From a virus, in the IMG/VR virus record IMGVR_UViG_3300046820_000852, positions 1-38,371 of that record: DNA of 38,371 nt; one strand, 5' to 3'. The notes beneath the pieces are model-generated. The model was not told the origin of the DNA. It searched no databases and saw only the letters and a program-made list of their open reading frames with translations. Numbering within the stretch: position 1 is the first letter of the stretch; the number at the start of each line of letters is the position of its first letter. A program made the position numbers and the translations under genes. Shown here piece by piece: positions 6,886-13,833 of this stretch.

Positions 6886-8736
6886 ATGGCAACAAGAATG
6901 CAACAGCGCAGAGGTACTGCAGCCCAATGGACGGCTGCAAATCCAGTTTTAGCAGCAGGTGAAATCGGTTTTGAAACCGACACAAATAAATTTAAGATGG
7001 GTAATGGAACATCAGCATGGTCTGCTCTACAGTATTTTGCTAACGCAGCAGAACTTGCAGCCCTAGTAGATGGCGCTCCAGAAATGTTGGACACGCTAAA
7101 TGAATTAGCAGCAGCCCTAGGAGATAACCCAGACTTCCTAACAGCATTGGCAACAAATGAAAGAGTTGATAACGTAGTACTTAATGGTGAAACACAACTT
7201 ACTGCAGCAAGCAACTTCTTTAATGATGCTCTTCTAGAACATAAACTAGACACAACAAATATCCATGGAATTGCAGATACTTCACTTCTTGCAACTACAG
7301 CAAATGTTGCTACAGCAAAGTCAGAAGCAGTTGCACAAGCAAACACAGCAGCAGAAGATAGAGTTTCATCTGCAGTTGCAGCACTTACAAAGGCCTCTGT
7401 CGGTCTTGGAAATGTTGATGATACATCAGATGCAGCCAAGCCAGTTTCTTCAGCACAGGAATATGCAATTGCTACAGCAAAAACAGAGGCAATTACAGAA
7501 GCAGGACAGGCAGCGGACGATAAGGTCTCTGCTCATAATCTTGATGAGACTAATGTTCACGGCATCGCCGATACATCAGTTCTCGTGACACAAACAGATC
7601 TAACAAACGCTATTAATGGTGTTACTGTAGACCAGTCAGCACTTGCAGGAACAGGGATTGACTGGAACTCATTAACAGAGCAGTTTGATATTGATAGTAC
7701 AGTTGCAACCAAGACATATGCAGATAGTGCTGTTTCAACACATCAATCAGATACAACATCTGTTCACGGTATTGCAGATACAGCAGACCTACTTCTTAAG
7801 TCTGGCGGAACAATGACAGGAGCACTTACACTTTCAGGTGCACCAACATCAGACCTTCATGCAGCAACAAAGCAGTATGTTGATGGTCTTGCAGCAGGAA
7901 TTAACTTCCACCAGCCAGTAGTTGCAGCAACAACAGGCAACCTTGCTGGAGTTTATGAAAATGGTACAAATGGTTTAGGTGCAACACTTACAGCATCTGC
8001 AAATGGTGCAATAGGAACAATTGACGGAGCATCAGTTTCTGCTGGATCTAGAATTCTTCTTCGTGCACAAACAACTGCAGCACAAAATGGTATCTATACA
8101 GTTACTAACGTAGGTGGAGCATCAGCAAAGTGGGTTATAACTCGTGCAGCAGATGCAGATAATAACCCATCTGGAGAACTTGCAACTGGAGATTTCTGCT
8201 TTGTAACATCAGGTTCAACTAATGCCGCTAAGGGATTTATCCTAAGCACAACAGGAGCCATTACAATCGGAACTACAGATGTTAACTACTCACAGTTTAA
8301 TGCTTCTGAAGCAGTAACTGCTGGTACAAACATTACAAAAACTGGCTCAACAATTGCAGTTGCAGATGCACCAACATTCTCAGGTGCTGTAACAGCATCA
8401 TCTGGAATCGTATTCTCAGACGGTACACAAACAAAGGTTGGCGTACCATCTATTACAACAATTGCAACAGCAATTTCATCATCAGCAACACTTGCAGCAG
8501 GAGAAGCAGACAAGTTTGTTCCACTAACTGGAGCAGTAGAAATTACGCTTCCAGCAAGTGGTTATTCAAATGGACAGTCAATTGACTTCTATCAGGCTTC
8601 TGGTACAGGTGCTTCATTTGCTTCAACAAATAACGTTGTTGGAACACCAGGACTTAAGTTCAGAACAACTTACTCAGTTGTAACAGCAATGAAAATTTCA
8701 GGTGGATGGTTGGTCTTCGGAGACCTTTCAGCCTAA
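6886..8736 (+). CDS. Large tail fibre with Mtd-type N-terminal domain
   Basis: A 616-residue fibre. Residues 1-45 (QQRRGTAAQWTAANPVLAAGEIGFETDT and the following NGTSAW turn; the QRRGTA start and GEIGFETDTNKFKMG are the key parts) match the small N-terminal domain of Bordetella phage Mtd and many other receptor-binding proteins. An APEMLDTLNELAAAL helix follows, then several Ala-rich helical stretches separated by NxHGIADTS repeats (about residues 124, 225 and 294), a LHAATKQYVDG motif near 325, and a beta-rich C-terminal region with RILLRAQTTAAQNGIYTV. It probably forms the main receptor-binding fibre with the neighbouring genes. No reverse transcriptase or template repeat is visible, so diversity generation is not supported. 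Confidence 0.88.
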   Translation: MATRMQQRRGTAAQWTAANPVLAAGEIGFETDTNKFKMGNGTSAWSALQYFANAAELAALVDGAPEMLDTLNELAAALGDNPDFLTALATNERVDNVVLNGETQLTAASNFFNDALLEHKLDTTNIHGIADTSLLATTANVATAKSEAVAQANTAAEDRVSSAVAALTKASVGLGNVDDTSDAAKPVSSAQEYAIATAKTEAITEAGQAADDKVSAHNLDETNVHGIADTSVLVTQTDLTNAINGVTVDQSALAGTGIDWNSLTEQFDIDSTVATKTYADSAVSTHQSDTTSVHGIADTADLLLKSGGTMTGALTLSGAPTSDLHAATKQYVDGLAAGINFHQPVVAATTGNLAGVYENGTNGLGATLTASANGAIGTIDGASVSAGSRILLRAQTTAAQNGIYTVTNVGGASAKWVITRAADADNNPSGELATGDFCFVTSGSTNAAKGFILSTTGAITIGTTDVNYSQFNASEAVTAGTNITKTGSTIAVADAPTFSGAVTASSGIVFSDGTQTKVGVPSITTIATAISSSATLAAGEADKFVPLTGAVEITLPASGYSNGQSIDFYQASGTGASFASTNNVVGTPGLKFRTTYSVVTAMKISGGWLVFGDLSA

Positions 8737-8760
8737 TAAAAGAATAAGAGGAGATTAACT

Positions 8761-10002
8761 ATGTCAAAGCAAGCAGGTAGAATGAGTCAGGGAGCAAATG
8801 ACTTCTTGGCACCATACACACCAACAATTGGAACAGCAACAGATGTTGGAACAAATCGCCCATATAACAATGGTGCAGCAACAGTAACATTTACTGCTGA
8901 TCCAAGAAATGCGGCAACATCTTTCACTGTTACATCTTCTCCTGGAGGATATACAGGCACTGGGTCCTCATCTCCTGTCACTGTCACTGGTTTACAATCA
9001 GCAACTGATTATATTTTTACAGTAACAGCAACAAATCAGTATGGAACATCTTCAGCATCTGGTTCATCCAATAGCATTACTGCAACGACTGTTCCAGCAA
9101 CGCCATCTGCCCCATCAGCATCTTCCCCATCAGCAGGAACAGACTCAGTTTCTTGGTCTGCACCAGCAAATGGTGGAAAGGCTATTAGCAACTATCACTG
9201 GGCATCTGATGACGGTAAGTCTGGAGATACTTCAGGAACTTCTGTAAGTCTTTCACAGGAGCAGGGAACAGCACAGACATACACTGTGTATGCTACAAAT
9301 GCTAATGGTAATTCAGCAACATCCTCTCCTTCAGGATCTGTAACTACAACATTTGCTGCATTCGGAGCATTTGGCGCCTTCGGTGCATTCGGTGCGTTCG
9401 GTGCCTTCGGTGCATTCGGTGCGTTCGGTGCCTTCGGAGCATTTGGTGCCTTCGGAGCGTTTGGTGCCTTCGGAGCATTCGGAGCATTTGGTGCGTTCGG
9501 AGCATTTGGAGCGTACTACAAGTCTATCAGTCTTCATACGCTAGTTTTAACTACAGAAGGATATACCCAGGCATCAAACCTTAAGGTAGGCGATCAACTT
9601 GTTTCTACAGAAATTCCTGGATTAGGAATGAACTTTACACTACAAGATGTTGCAAATTGGACAGGGGACCCAGCAAACCTTGCAATGGTTCCTGACAAGG
9701 TAACAACAATTGTTGGTTTGGGAACATCTCAGGCATCACAGTCTGTATCTGTAAATGGAGAATTTTACTCAGGATCTCACACAATGCTTGTAAAGAGAGA
9801 TGACATTGCTAGAATGGTTCCAAGCAATGAACTTTTGGATACAGATCAGTTGTGGTCTGCAGACACAAATACTTGGACACCTATAACTGAACTAATCATT
9901 TCAGATATTGCACACGAGGTTATATCTATCAACTGCGAACCGTATGACATGTTCTACACAGATCATTTCTTAGTTTACGACGGCTATCAAATAGAAAACT
10001 AA
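8761..10002 (+). CDS. FN3 - (AFG)17 - Hint-like virion protein
   Basis: A 413-residue protein with AAGAGGAG before ATG 8761. Residues about 18-118 and 119-198 are two fibronectin-III-like domains. Residues 200-250 are 17 uninterrupted Ala-Phe-Gly tripeptides. From Ser255 to the end the sequence resembles a Hint (hedgehog/intein) fold: SISLHTLVLTTEGY then LKVGDQLVS (block A), His340 in YSGSHTMLV (block B-like), and HEVISI ... DHFLVYDG near 385-408 (block F-like). The nucleophile position is Ser rather than Cys, and no C-terminal His-Asn is present, so protein splicing is unlikely; autoproteolysis or a degenerate Hint used as a structural domain are both possible. It lies last in the fibre cluster. 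Confidence 0.82.
   Translation: MSKQAGRMSQGANDFLAPYTPTIGTATDVGTNRPYNNGAATVTFTADPRNAATSFTVTSSPGGYTGTGSSSPVTVTGLQSATDYIFTVTATNQYGTSSASGSSNSITATTVPATPSAPSASSPSAGTDSVSWSAPANGGKAISNYHWASDDGKSGDTSGTSVSLSQEQGTAQTYTVYATNANGNSATSSPSGSVTTTFAAFGAFGAFGAFGAFGAFGAFGAFGAFGAFGAFGAFGAFGAFGAFGAFGAFGAYYKSISLHTLVLTTEGYTQASNLKVGDQLVSTEIPGLGMNFTLQDVANWTGDPANLAMVPDKVTTIVGLGTSQASQSVSVNGEFYSGSHTMLVKRDDIARMVPSNELLDTDQLWSADTNTWTPITELIISDIAHEVISINCEPYDMFYTDHFLVYDGYQIEN
9358..9510 (+). repeat. 9-bp coding repeat, 17 units of Ala-Phe-Gly
   Basis: Seventeen tandem in-frame units of the form GCN TTY GGN. Third positions are freely mixed (gca ttc ggt, gcg ttc ggt, gcc ttc gga, gca ttt ggt), so the tripeptide is strictly kept while the DNA is not identical. 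This implies selection on the peptide and lowers slippage. Confidence 0.97.
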
Positions 10003-10007
10003 CAGCG

Positions 10008-10526
10008 ATGATTCGTGTTGTTGATACTTCAAAATTCACAGACATTGAATATCCAAAAGAGTTAGAGGGTTCTTGGTTCTTCTATGTTCTATTTGAAAAT
10101 CATCCAAATCCTAATATTCGTGGTATAGGTGGGGTATACTTTAATGATAAATATCCAAGTGGGACTCTGTGTATCTCAGATCATATTCTAAATGATTACC
10201 CAGATGGGTACTGCATATTTGGAAAAGATGATGGCACTGGCAATGCCTCAACAGGTAGGGTATTTGTATCTCCACACTTAAGACAAAAGGGAATCGCTAG
10301 TAGTGGAATAGCCTATGGAATAACAATGATTAAGCATTTATTTAAGCAAACAATCGTGCATTCTGGAGGCAATGAATTTGGAAATAAAGCATTTGCAAAT
10401 GCTGCTAAAATGGTAAACCACCCATATGAGGATGCAAAGCCAGAGGAAGGTTTTCACATGCAAAGCAAGTATTTTGAACAACCTGTTTATCCATATGTGT
10501 TCTTTGGTAGGAGGGTTACAGAATGA
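10008..10526 (+). CDS. GNAT-like N-acetyltransferase
   Basis: A 172-residue protein starting five bases after the FN3-Hint gene stop. The core TGRVFVSPHLRQKGIASSGI at about residues 83-101 has the beta4-turn-alpha3 signature of GNAT enzymes: a strand, then R92-Q-K-G95-I-A, which is the R/Q-x-x-G-x-G/A pyrophosphate loop for acetyl-CoA, followed by a helix (AYGITMIKHLF). The N-terminal part is beta-rich with GIGGVYF, consistent with strands 2-3. Substrate is unknown; a phage could use it to modify a virion protein, an amine or an antibiotic-like molecule. The TGA overlaps the next ATG (ATGA), so it is coupled with the following uncharacterised gene. Confidence 0.7.
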   Translation: MIRVVDTSKFTDIEYPKELEGSWFFYVLFENHPNPNIRGIGGVYFNDKYPSGTLCISDHILNDYPDGYCIFGKDDGTGNASTGRVFVSPHLRQKGIASSGIAYGITMIKHLFKQTIVHSGGNEFGNKAFANAAKMVNHPYEDAKPEEGFHMQSKYFEQPVYPYVFFGRRVTE

Positions 10527-10939
10527 TCCATTATTTGGTTTCTGATATTAAAAAAGATATTAATAGCACAATAAAAGAACTAGTAGAATATCTTTGTAAA
10601 GAAAATAAAATAAATTATAAAAAGCAAGAGTATAAACTTTTATTTTCTAATGAAAAGATGCTTTCTCAAAACAATGATATGAAGTTTACATCTGGTTCAA
10701 AAAACGATCTATCTTTTTATGGCAAGATTTATTTAAATAAAAATGGAAAAGTTGTAGAAAGCATTTATATAGAGGACGATGTTATTGAGGTTGAGCCAAA
10801 AGACACTGAACTTCTAATTATGTATGGTGGAACAAAGAACTCGACAACTGTAGAAGTTGATCAAGAGTTGCCATATTTTTATGTTGCTCCATCCTATCTT
10901 CTTGAAATGCAAGATTTAAATTTGTGGCAAGACCTTTAA
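10523..10939 (+). CDS. Uncharacterised protein coupled to the GNAT gene
   Basis: A 138-residue, Lys/Asn-rich protein whose ATG overlaps the GNAT stop by four bases. No signal peptide, Cys motif or membrane helix is seen. The central part (DLSFYGKIYLNKNGKVVESIYIEDDVIEV) has beta-strand character; the end (PYFYVAPSYLLEMQDLNLWQDL) is aromatic and may pack against a partner. I recognise no family. The more AT-rich codon use, with many AAA and AAT codons, resembles the 1246-residue gene more than the capsid gene. Confidence 0.65.
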   Translation: MIHYLVSDIKKDINSTIKELVEYLCKENKINYKKQEYKLLFSNEKMLSQNNDMKFTSGSKNDLSFYGKIYLNKNGKVVESIYIEDDVIEVEPKDTELLIMYGGTKNSTTVEVDQELPYFYVAPSYLLEMQDLNLWQDL

Positions 10940-10941
10940 TG

Positions 10942-10950
10942 TGCTATAAT
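10942..10950 (+). promoter_or_regulatory. Extended -10 promoter (TGCTATAAT)
   Basis: TGCTATAAT starts two bases after the previous stop. TTGTGG lies 17 bases upstream (10922-10927) and could act as a weak -35. The predicted leader to ATG 10972 is about 15 bases with only a weak AAAGG ribosome site. Confidence 0.65.
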
Positions 10951-10971
10951 TAATATAAACGAAAGGCTTGT

Positions 10972-11685
10972 ATGAATACTGTTAGATTCCTTCAGATGTA
11001 TCCTCAGTTGACCAATATTGTTCCAGAGCCAGAACAGGCTACAAAAAATGTTCCTACATGGTACAAAGAGCAACCAGCGATATCGGGAAGTGATATCCCT
11101 GATAGAGGCGTTATGAGGCTAACTGTAAAAAAGTGCCAAGCCTTTTTTGATGCAATGGCAATGGGGTATATGCTAAAGGTTCCATGTGATATATACATAG
11201 ATACAACTGATGGAAATGTTAATATTCAACTTCCTGCTGCTATGAATAAGTATTTCTCATTACTTATAAGTGAACATTCTCAGGAGCAGGTTTCGCATTT
11301 ACCAATAGATAAAGATATCTATTGCAACAAGATTTTGAGAATTCATCCTACATGGATGGTTCAGACTGATCCTGGGTATAGCACATTCTTTACAAGTCCA
11401 ATGCATCAGGGACCATCTCCATTAAAGGCTATAGATGCGGTTGTTGATACTGATAATTATTTTACTGACGGACATCTCTCATTCCTAGTAAAAAAGAATT
11501 TTAAAGGTACTATAAAGCAAGGTACTCCAATGTCTCAAATTTTTCCATTTAAAAGAGAAGAGTGGACAATGGAGTTAGATAAAAACTTTTCAACAAAAAA
11601 GGTGGAAGAGCAAAGCAATAAAGTTAGATCTACTTTCCAAAATGGTTATAGACTTAAGTTTTGGCAAAAGAAGATCTTTAAGTAA
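10972..11685 (+). CDS. Conserved phage protein of unknown function (DUF6065-like)
   Basis: A 237-residue protein beginning MNTVRFLQMYPQLTNIVPEP, then ATKNVPTWYKEQP, a TVKKCQAFFDAMAMGYML segment and PCDIYIDTTDGN. This order (hydrophobic N-terminal strand, Pro-Glu-Pro, Val-Pro-x-Trp-Tyr, a KKC-x-P/F-x-x-DAM-x-x-GY helix) matches an uncharacterised family I know from large marine phages and some bacteria, probably DUF6065; the number is from memory and unverified. The C-terminal half has HPTWMVQTDPGYSTFF and a Lys-rich tail. It stands alone between its own promoter and a terminator. Possible roles include small-molecule binding; none is demonstrated. Confidence 0.7.
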   Translation: MNTVRFLQMYPQLTNIVPEPEQATKNVPTWYKEQPAISGSDIPDRGVMRLTVKKCQAFFDAMAMGYMLKVPCDIYIDTTDGNVNIQLPAAMNKYFSLLISEHSQEQVSHLPIDKDIYCNKILRIHPTWMVQTDPGYSTFFTSPMHQGPSPLKAIDAVVDTDNYFTDGHLSFLVKKNFKGTIKQGTPMSQIFPFKREEWTMELDKNFSTKKVEEQSNKVRSTFQNGYRLKFWQKKIFK

Positions 11686-11716
11686 AACTCTCAACAATAC
11701 ATTTAGGTAGAGTTTT
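11684..11716 (+). terminator. Rho-independent terminator
   Basis: AAAACTCT pairs with AGAGTTTT (8 bp perfect, 17-base loop), followed by GCTTTTTC. The stem starts in the stop codon of the preceding gene and ends 16 bases before the next promoter box. AT-rich and long-looped, so moderate strength. Confidence 0.6.
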
Positions 11717-11732
11717 GCTTTTTCAAAAACTC

Positions 11733-11741
11733 TGCTATAAT
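11733..11741 (+). promoter_or_regulatory. Extended -10 promoter for the ribonucleotide reductase (TGCTATAAT)
   Basis: TGCTATAAT is located between the terminator and ATG 11775. The leader of about 27 bases contains GAAAGGACG as ribosome site. No B12 riboswitch-sized leader exists here, so expression is not obviously controlled by cobalamin. Confidence 0.7.
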
Positions 11742-11774
11742 TAAGACTATTCCGTTTTTGAAAGGACGATACAC

Positions 11775-13808
11775 ATGTCAGATTTTTTTAGTTTTAGACT
11801 TCCAGAAGATTTTGTAGAAAAGTACAAAAATACAGAGAGTCCATTTGGTTTTAAGGATGCAGCAGAAAACTCACTTGGAGAAATTACTTTTATACGTACT
11901 TATTCTCGAATGAAGGAAGATGGAACTAAGGAGCGTTGGCACGAAGTATGTCGTCGTGTAATTGAGGGCATGTACTCAGTACAAAAAAATCATGCTAAAG
12001 AAAACCGCCTTCCGTGGAATGACTATAAGGCTCAGAAGTCAGCACAGGAAGCCTTCCAGAGAATGTTTGAACTAAAGTGGACACCTCCAGGACGAGGCAT
12101 GTGGGCATTTGGAACTCCTATGACAATGGAGAAGAAGAACTCAGCAGCACTGCAAAACTGTGCAATGGTATCTACCAAGGACCTTGATAAGAATGATCCA
12201 GGAGCCCTATTTGCTTGGGTTATGGATGCATTGATGCTTGGCATTGGTGTAGGATTTGATACAGTGGGACAGGATAAGAATTTTGCAATCTACTCCCCAA
12301 CAGAACCAGAACAGATCTTTGAAATTCCAGACACTCGTGAGGGCTGGGTGGAGTCAGTACGACTTCTCATTAACTCTTACCTAAGACCAAATCAAAGTAT
12401 TCAAAAGTTTAACTATGGCCTAATCAGACCTCTTGGAGCACCTATTAAGGGCTTTGGAGGCGTTGCATCAGGACCTGCACCTCTTATTAAGTTGCATGAC
12501 CAAATAGACCGTGTAATCGGCTCTAGAAGCGGAGAAACGCTAGACTCTCGTGCTATCGTAGACCTAGTAAACTTGATCGGCACTTGTGTCGTTTCAGGTA
12601 ACGTCCGTCGCTCAGCAACCCTTGCTTTGGGTACCGCAGGTGATGAAACATTTATGAACCTAAAGAATTCAGAGATGTTCCCAGAGCGTAACTCTTTTGA
12701 TCCAGAAAACCCAGGCTGGGCATGGATGTCTAATAATTCTATTTCAGCAGAAGTAGGAACAAAGTACGAAGACTATGTAGATTTAGTTACAGAAAACGGA
12801 GAGCCAGGGTTTATCTGGCTTGATGTTGCTCGTAATTATGGAAGACTAAAGGATGCGCCAGACGGTAAGGATTATCGTGTGATGGGATTTAACCCATGTG
12901 CGGAGCAGCCATTGGAGTCGTACGAACTTTGTACTCTTGTAGAAGTTCACCTAAATCGTCATGAATCCAAGGAGGACTTCCTGCGTACCCTGAAGTTTGC
13001 ATACCTTTATGGAAAGACTGTAACGCTTGTTCCAACACATTGGCCACAAACAAACGGTATCATGCAGCGCAACCGTCGCATTGGTACATCACTTACAGGT
13101 ATTGCATCATTTGCAGATCAAAAGGGTTTGCCAGTTGTCCGTGAGTGGATGGATGAAGGATACAACAAGATTCGTCACTATGACCACCAGTACTCAGAGT
13201 GGCTATGTGTTCGTGAATCAATTCGTGTAACAACAGTTAAGCCATCAGGGTCAGTTTCAATTCTTTCTGGTGCAACTCCTGGAGTTCACTGGGGTCCTGG
13301 AGGAAACTTCTTCCTTCGTGCAGTTCGATTTGGAAACACAGATCCAATGATACACTTGTTCAAAGCAGCAGGGTACACAATTGAAGATGACGTAGTTTCA
13401 GCAAACACATCAGTAGTCTACTTCCCAATTAAGTCAGGTCATCCAAGATCTGAAAAGGATGTAACACTGTTTGAGAAGATTGCACTTGCTGCAACTGCTC
13501 AGAAGTACTGGTCTGATAATGGTGTTTCTGTAACACTTTCATTTGATAAGGAAACAGAGTCAAAGCATGTTGTTCCAGCGCTCCATATGTATGAAGGACA
13601 ACTAAAAGCAGTTTCATTCCTTCCAATGGGAAATACTGTTTACCCTCAGCAGCCATATACTCAGATTACCGAAGAAGAGTATGAGTCATATATTGGCAAG
13701 TTAAAGCATATTGACTTCGGTGCAATTTACGACGGTGTGGACAATCTTGAGGCTCAAGGCGAAGCATATTGTACAACAGACTACTGTGAAATTAAAATAA
13801 ATAAGTAG
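11775..13808 (+). CDS. nrdJ: Class II adenosylcobalamin-dependent ribonucleotide reductase
   Basis: A 677-residue enzyme of the monomeric, RTPR-like class II type, which reduces ribonucleotides to deoxyribonucleotides with adenosylcobalamin and no oxygen requirement. Diagnostic residues are present: C129 (LQNCAMVS) and C386 as the redox pair, C375 as thiyl radical site and E377 within NPCAEQPLESYELC (11-residue spacing, as in Lactobacillus RTPR C408/C419), PPGRGMW near residue 112, and the C-terminal C666-x4-C671 pair for reductant delivery. Length is a little below the 739 residues of the Lactobacillus enzyme. Codon use looks GC-richer than neighbouring genes. It supplies dNTPs for phage DNA synthesis, yet lies alone in a late virion region under its own promoter. 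Confidence 0.96.
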   Translation: MSDFFSFRLPEDFVEKYKNTESPFGFKDAAENSLGEITFIRTYSRMKEDGTKERWHEVCRRVIEGMYSVQKNHAKENRLPWNDYKAQKSAQEAFQRMFELKWTPPGRGMWAFGTPMTMEKKNSAALQNCAMVSTKDLDKNDPGALFAWVMDALMLGIGVGFDTVGQDKNFAIYSPTEPEQIFEIPDTREGWVESVRLLINSYLRPNQSIQKFNYGLIRPLGAPIKGFGGVASGPAPLIKLHDQIDRVIGSRSGETLDSRAIVDLVNLIGTCVVSGNVRRSATLALGTAGDETFMNLKNSEMFPERNSFDPENPGWAWMSNNSISAEVGTKYEDYVDLVTENGEPGFIWLDVARNYGRLKDAPDGKDYRVMGFNPCAEQPLESYELCTLVEVHLNRHESKEDFLRTLKFAYLYGKTVTLVPTHWPQTNGIMQRNRRIGTSLTGIASFADQKGLPVVREWMDEGYNKIRHYDHQYSEWLCVRESIRVTTVKPSGSVSILSGATPGVHWGPGGNFFLRAVRFGNTDPMIHLFKAAGYTIEDDVVSANTSVVYFPIKSGHPRSEKDVTLFEKIALAATAQKYWSDNGVSVTLSFDKETESKHVVPALHMYEGQLKAVSFLPMGNTVYPQQPYTQITEEEYESYIGKLKHIDFGAIYDGVDNLEAQGEAYCTTDYCEIKINK

Positions 13809-13815
13809 TCTTCTG

Positions 13816-13824
13816 TGGTAAAAT
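13816..13824 (+). promoter_or_regulatory. Extended -10 promoter, probably leaderless (TGGTAAAAT)
   Basis: TGGTAAAAT lies seven bases after the reductase stop. ATG 13834 follows nine bases later with no ribosome site. The hexamer differs from TATAAT at one position. Confidence 0.55.
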
Positions 13825-13833
13825 AGACCTATA

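Noticed and set aside
6822-7439. Minus-strand open frame of 205 codons across the fibre start
   Set aside because: It overlaps a well-supported fibre gene and promoter; no ribosome site; biased composition from the opposite strand.
6886-8736. Diversity-generating retroelement suggested by the Mtd-type N terminus
   Set aside because: No reverse transcriptase, template repeat or C-type lectin variable end is visible; the Mtd-type N-terminal domain is widespread in ordinary fibres.
9331-9537. Minus-strand open frame rich in Ser/Glu/Cys/Thr opposite the AFG repeat
   Set aside because: It is a by-product of the 9-base repeat read on the other strand; no ribosome site or promoter.
8761-10002. Active intein in the FN3-AFG-Hint protein
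   Set aside because: There is no C-terminal His-Asn plus extein nucleophile; the Hint-like part runs to the protein end, so splicing is not possible.
11742-11774. Cobalamin riboswitch upstream of the B12-dependent reductase
   Set aside because: The leader is only about 30 bases, far too short for a cobalamin aptamer.
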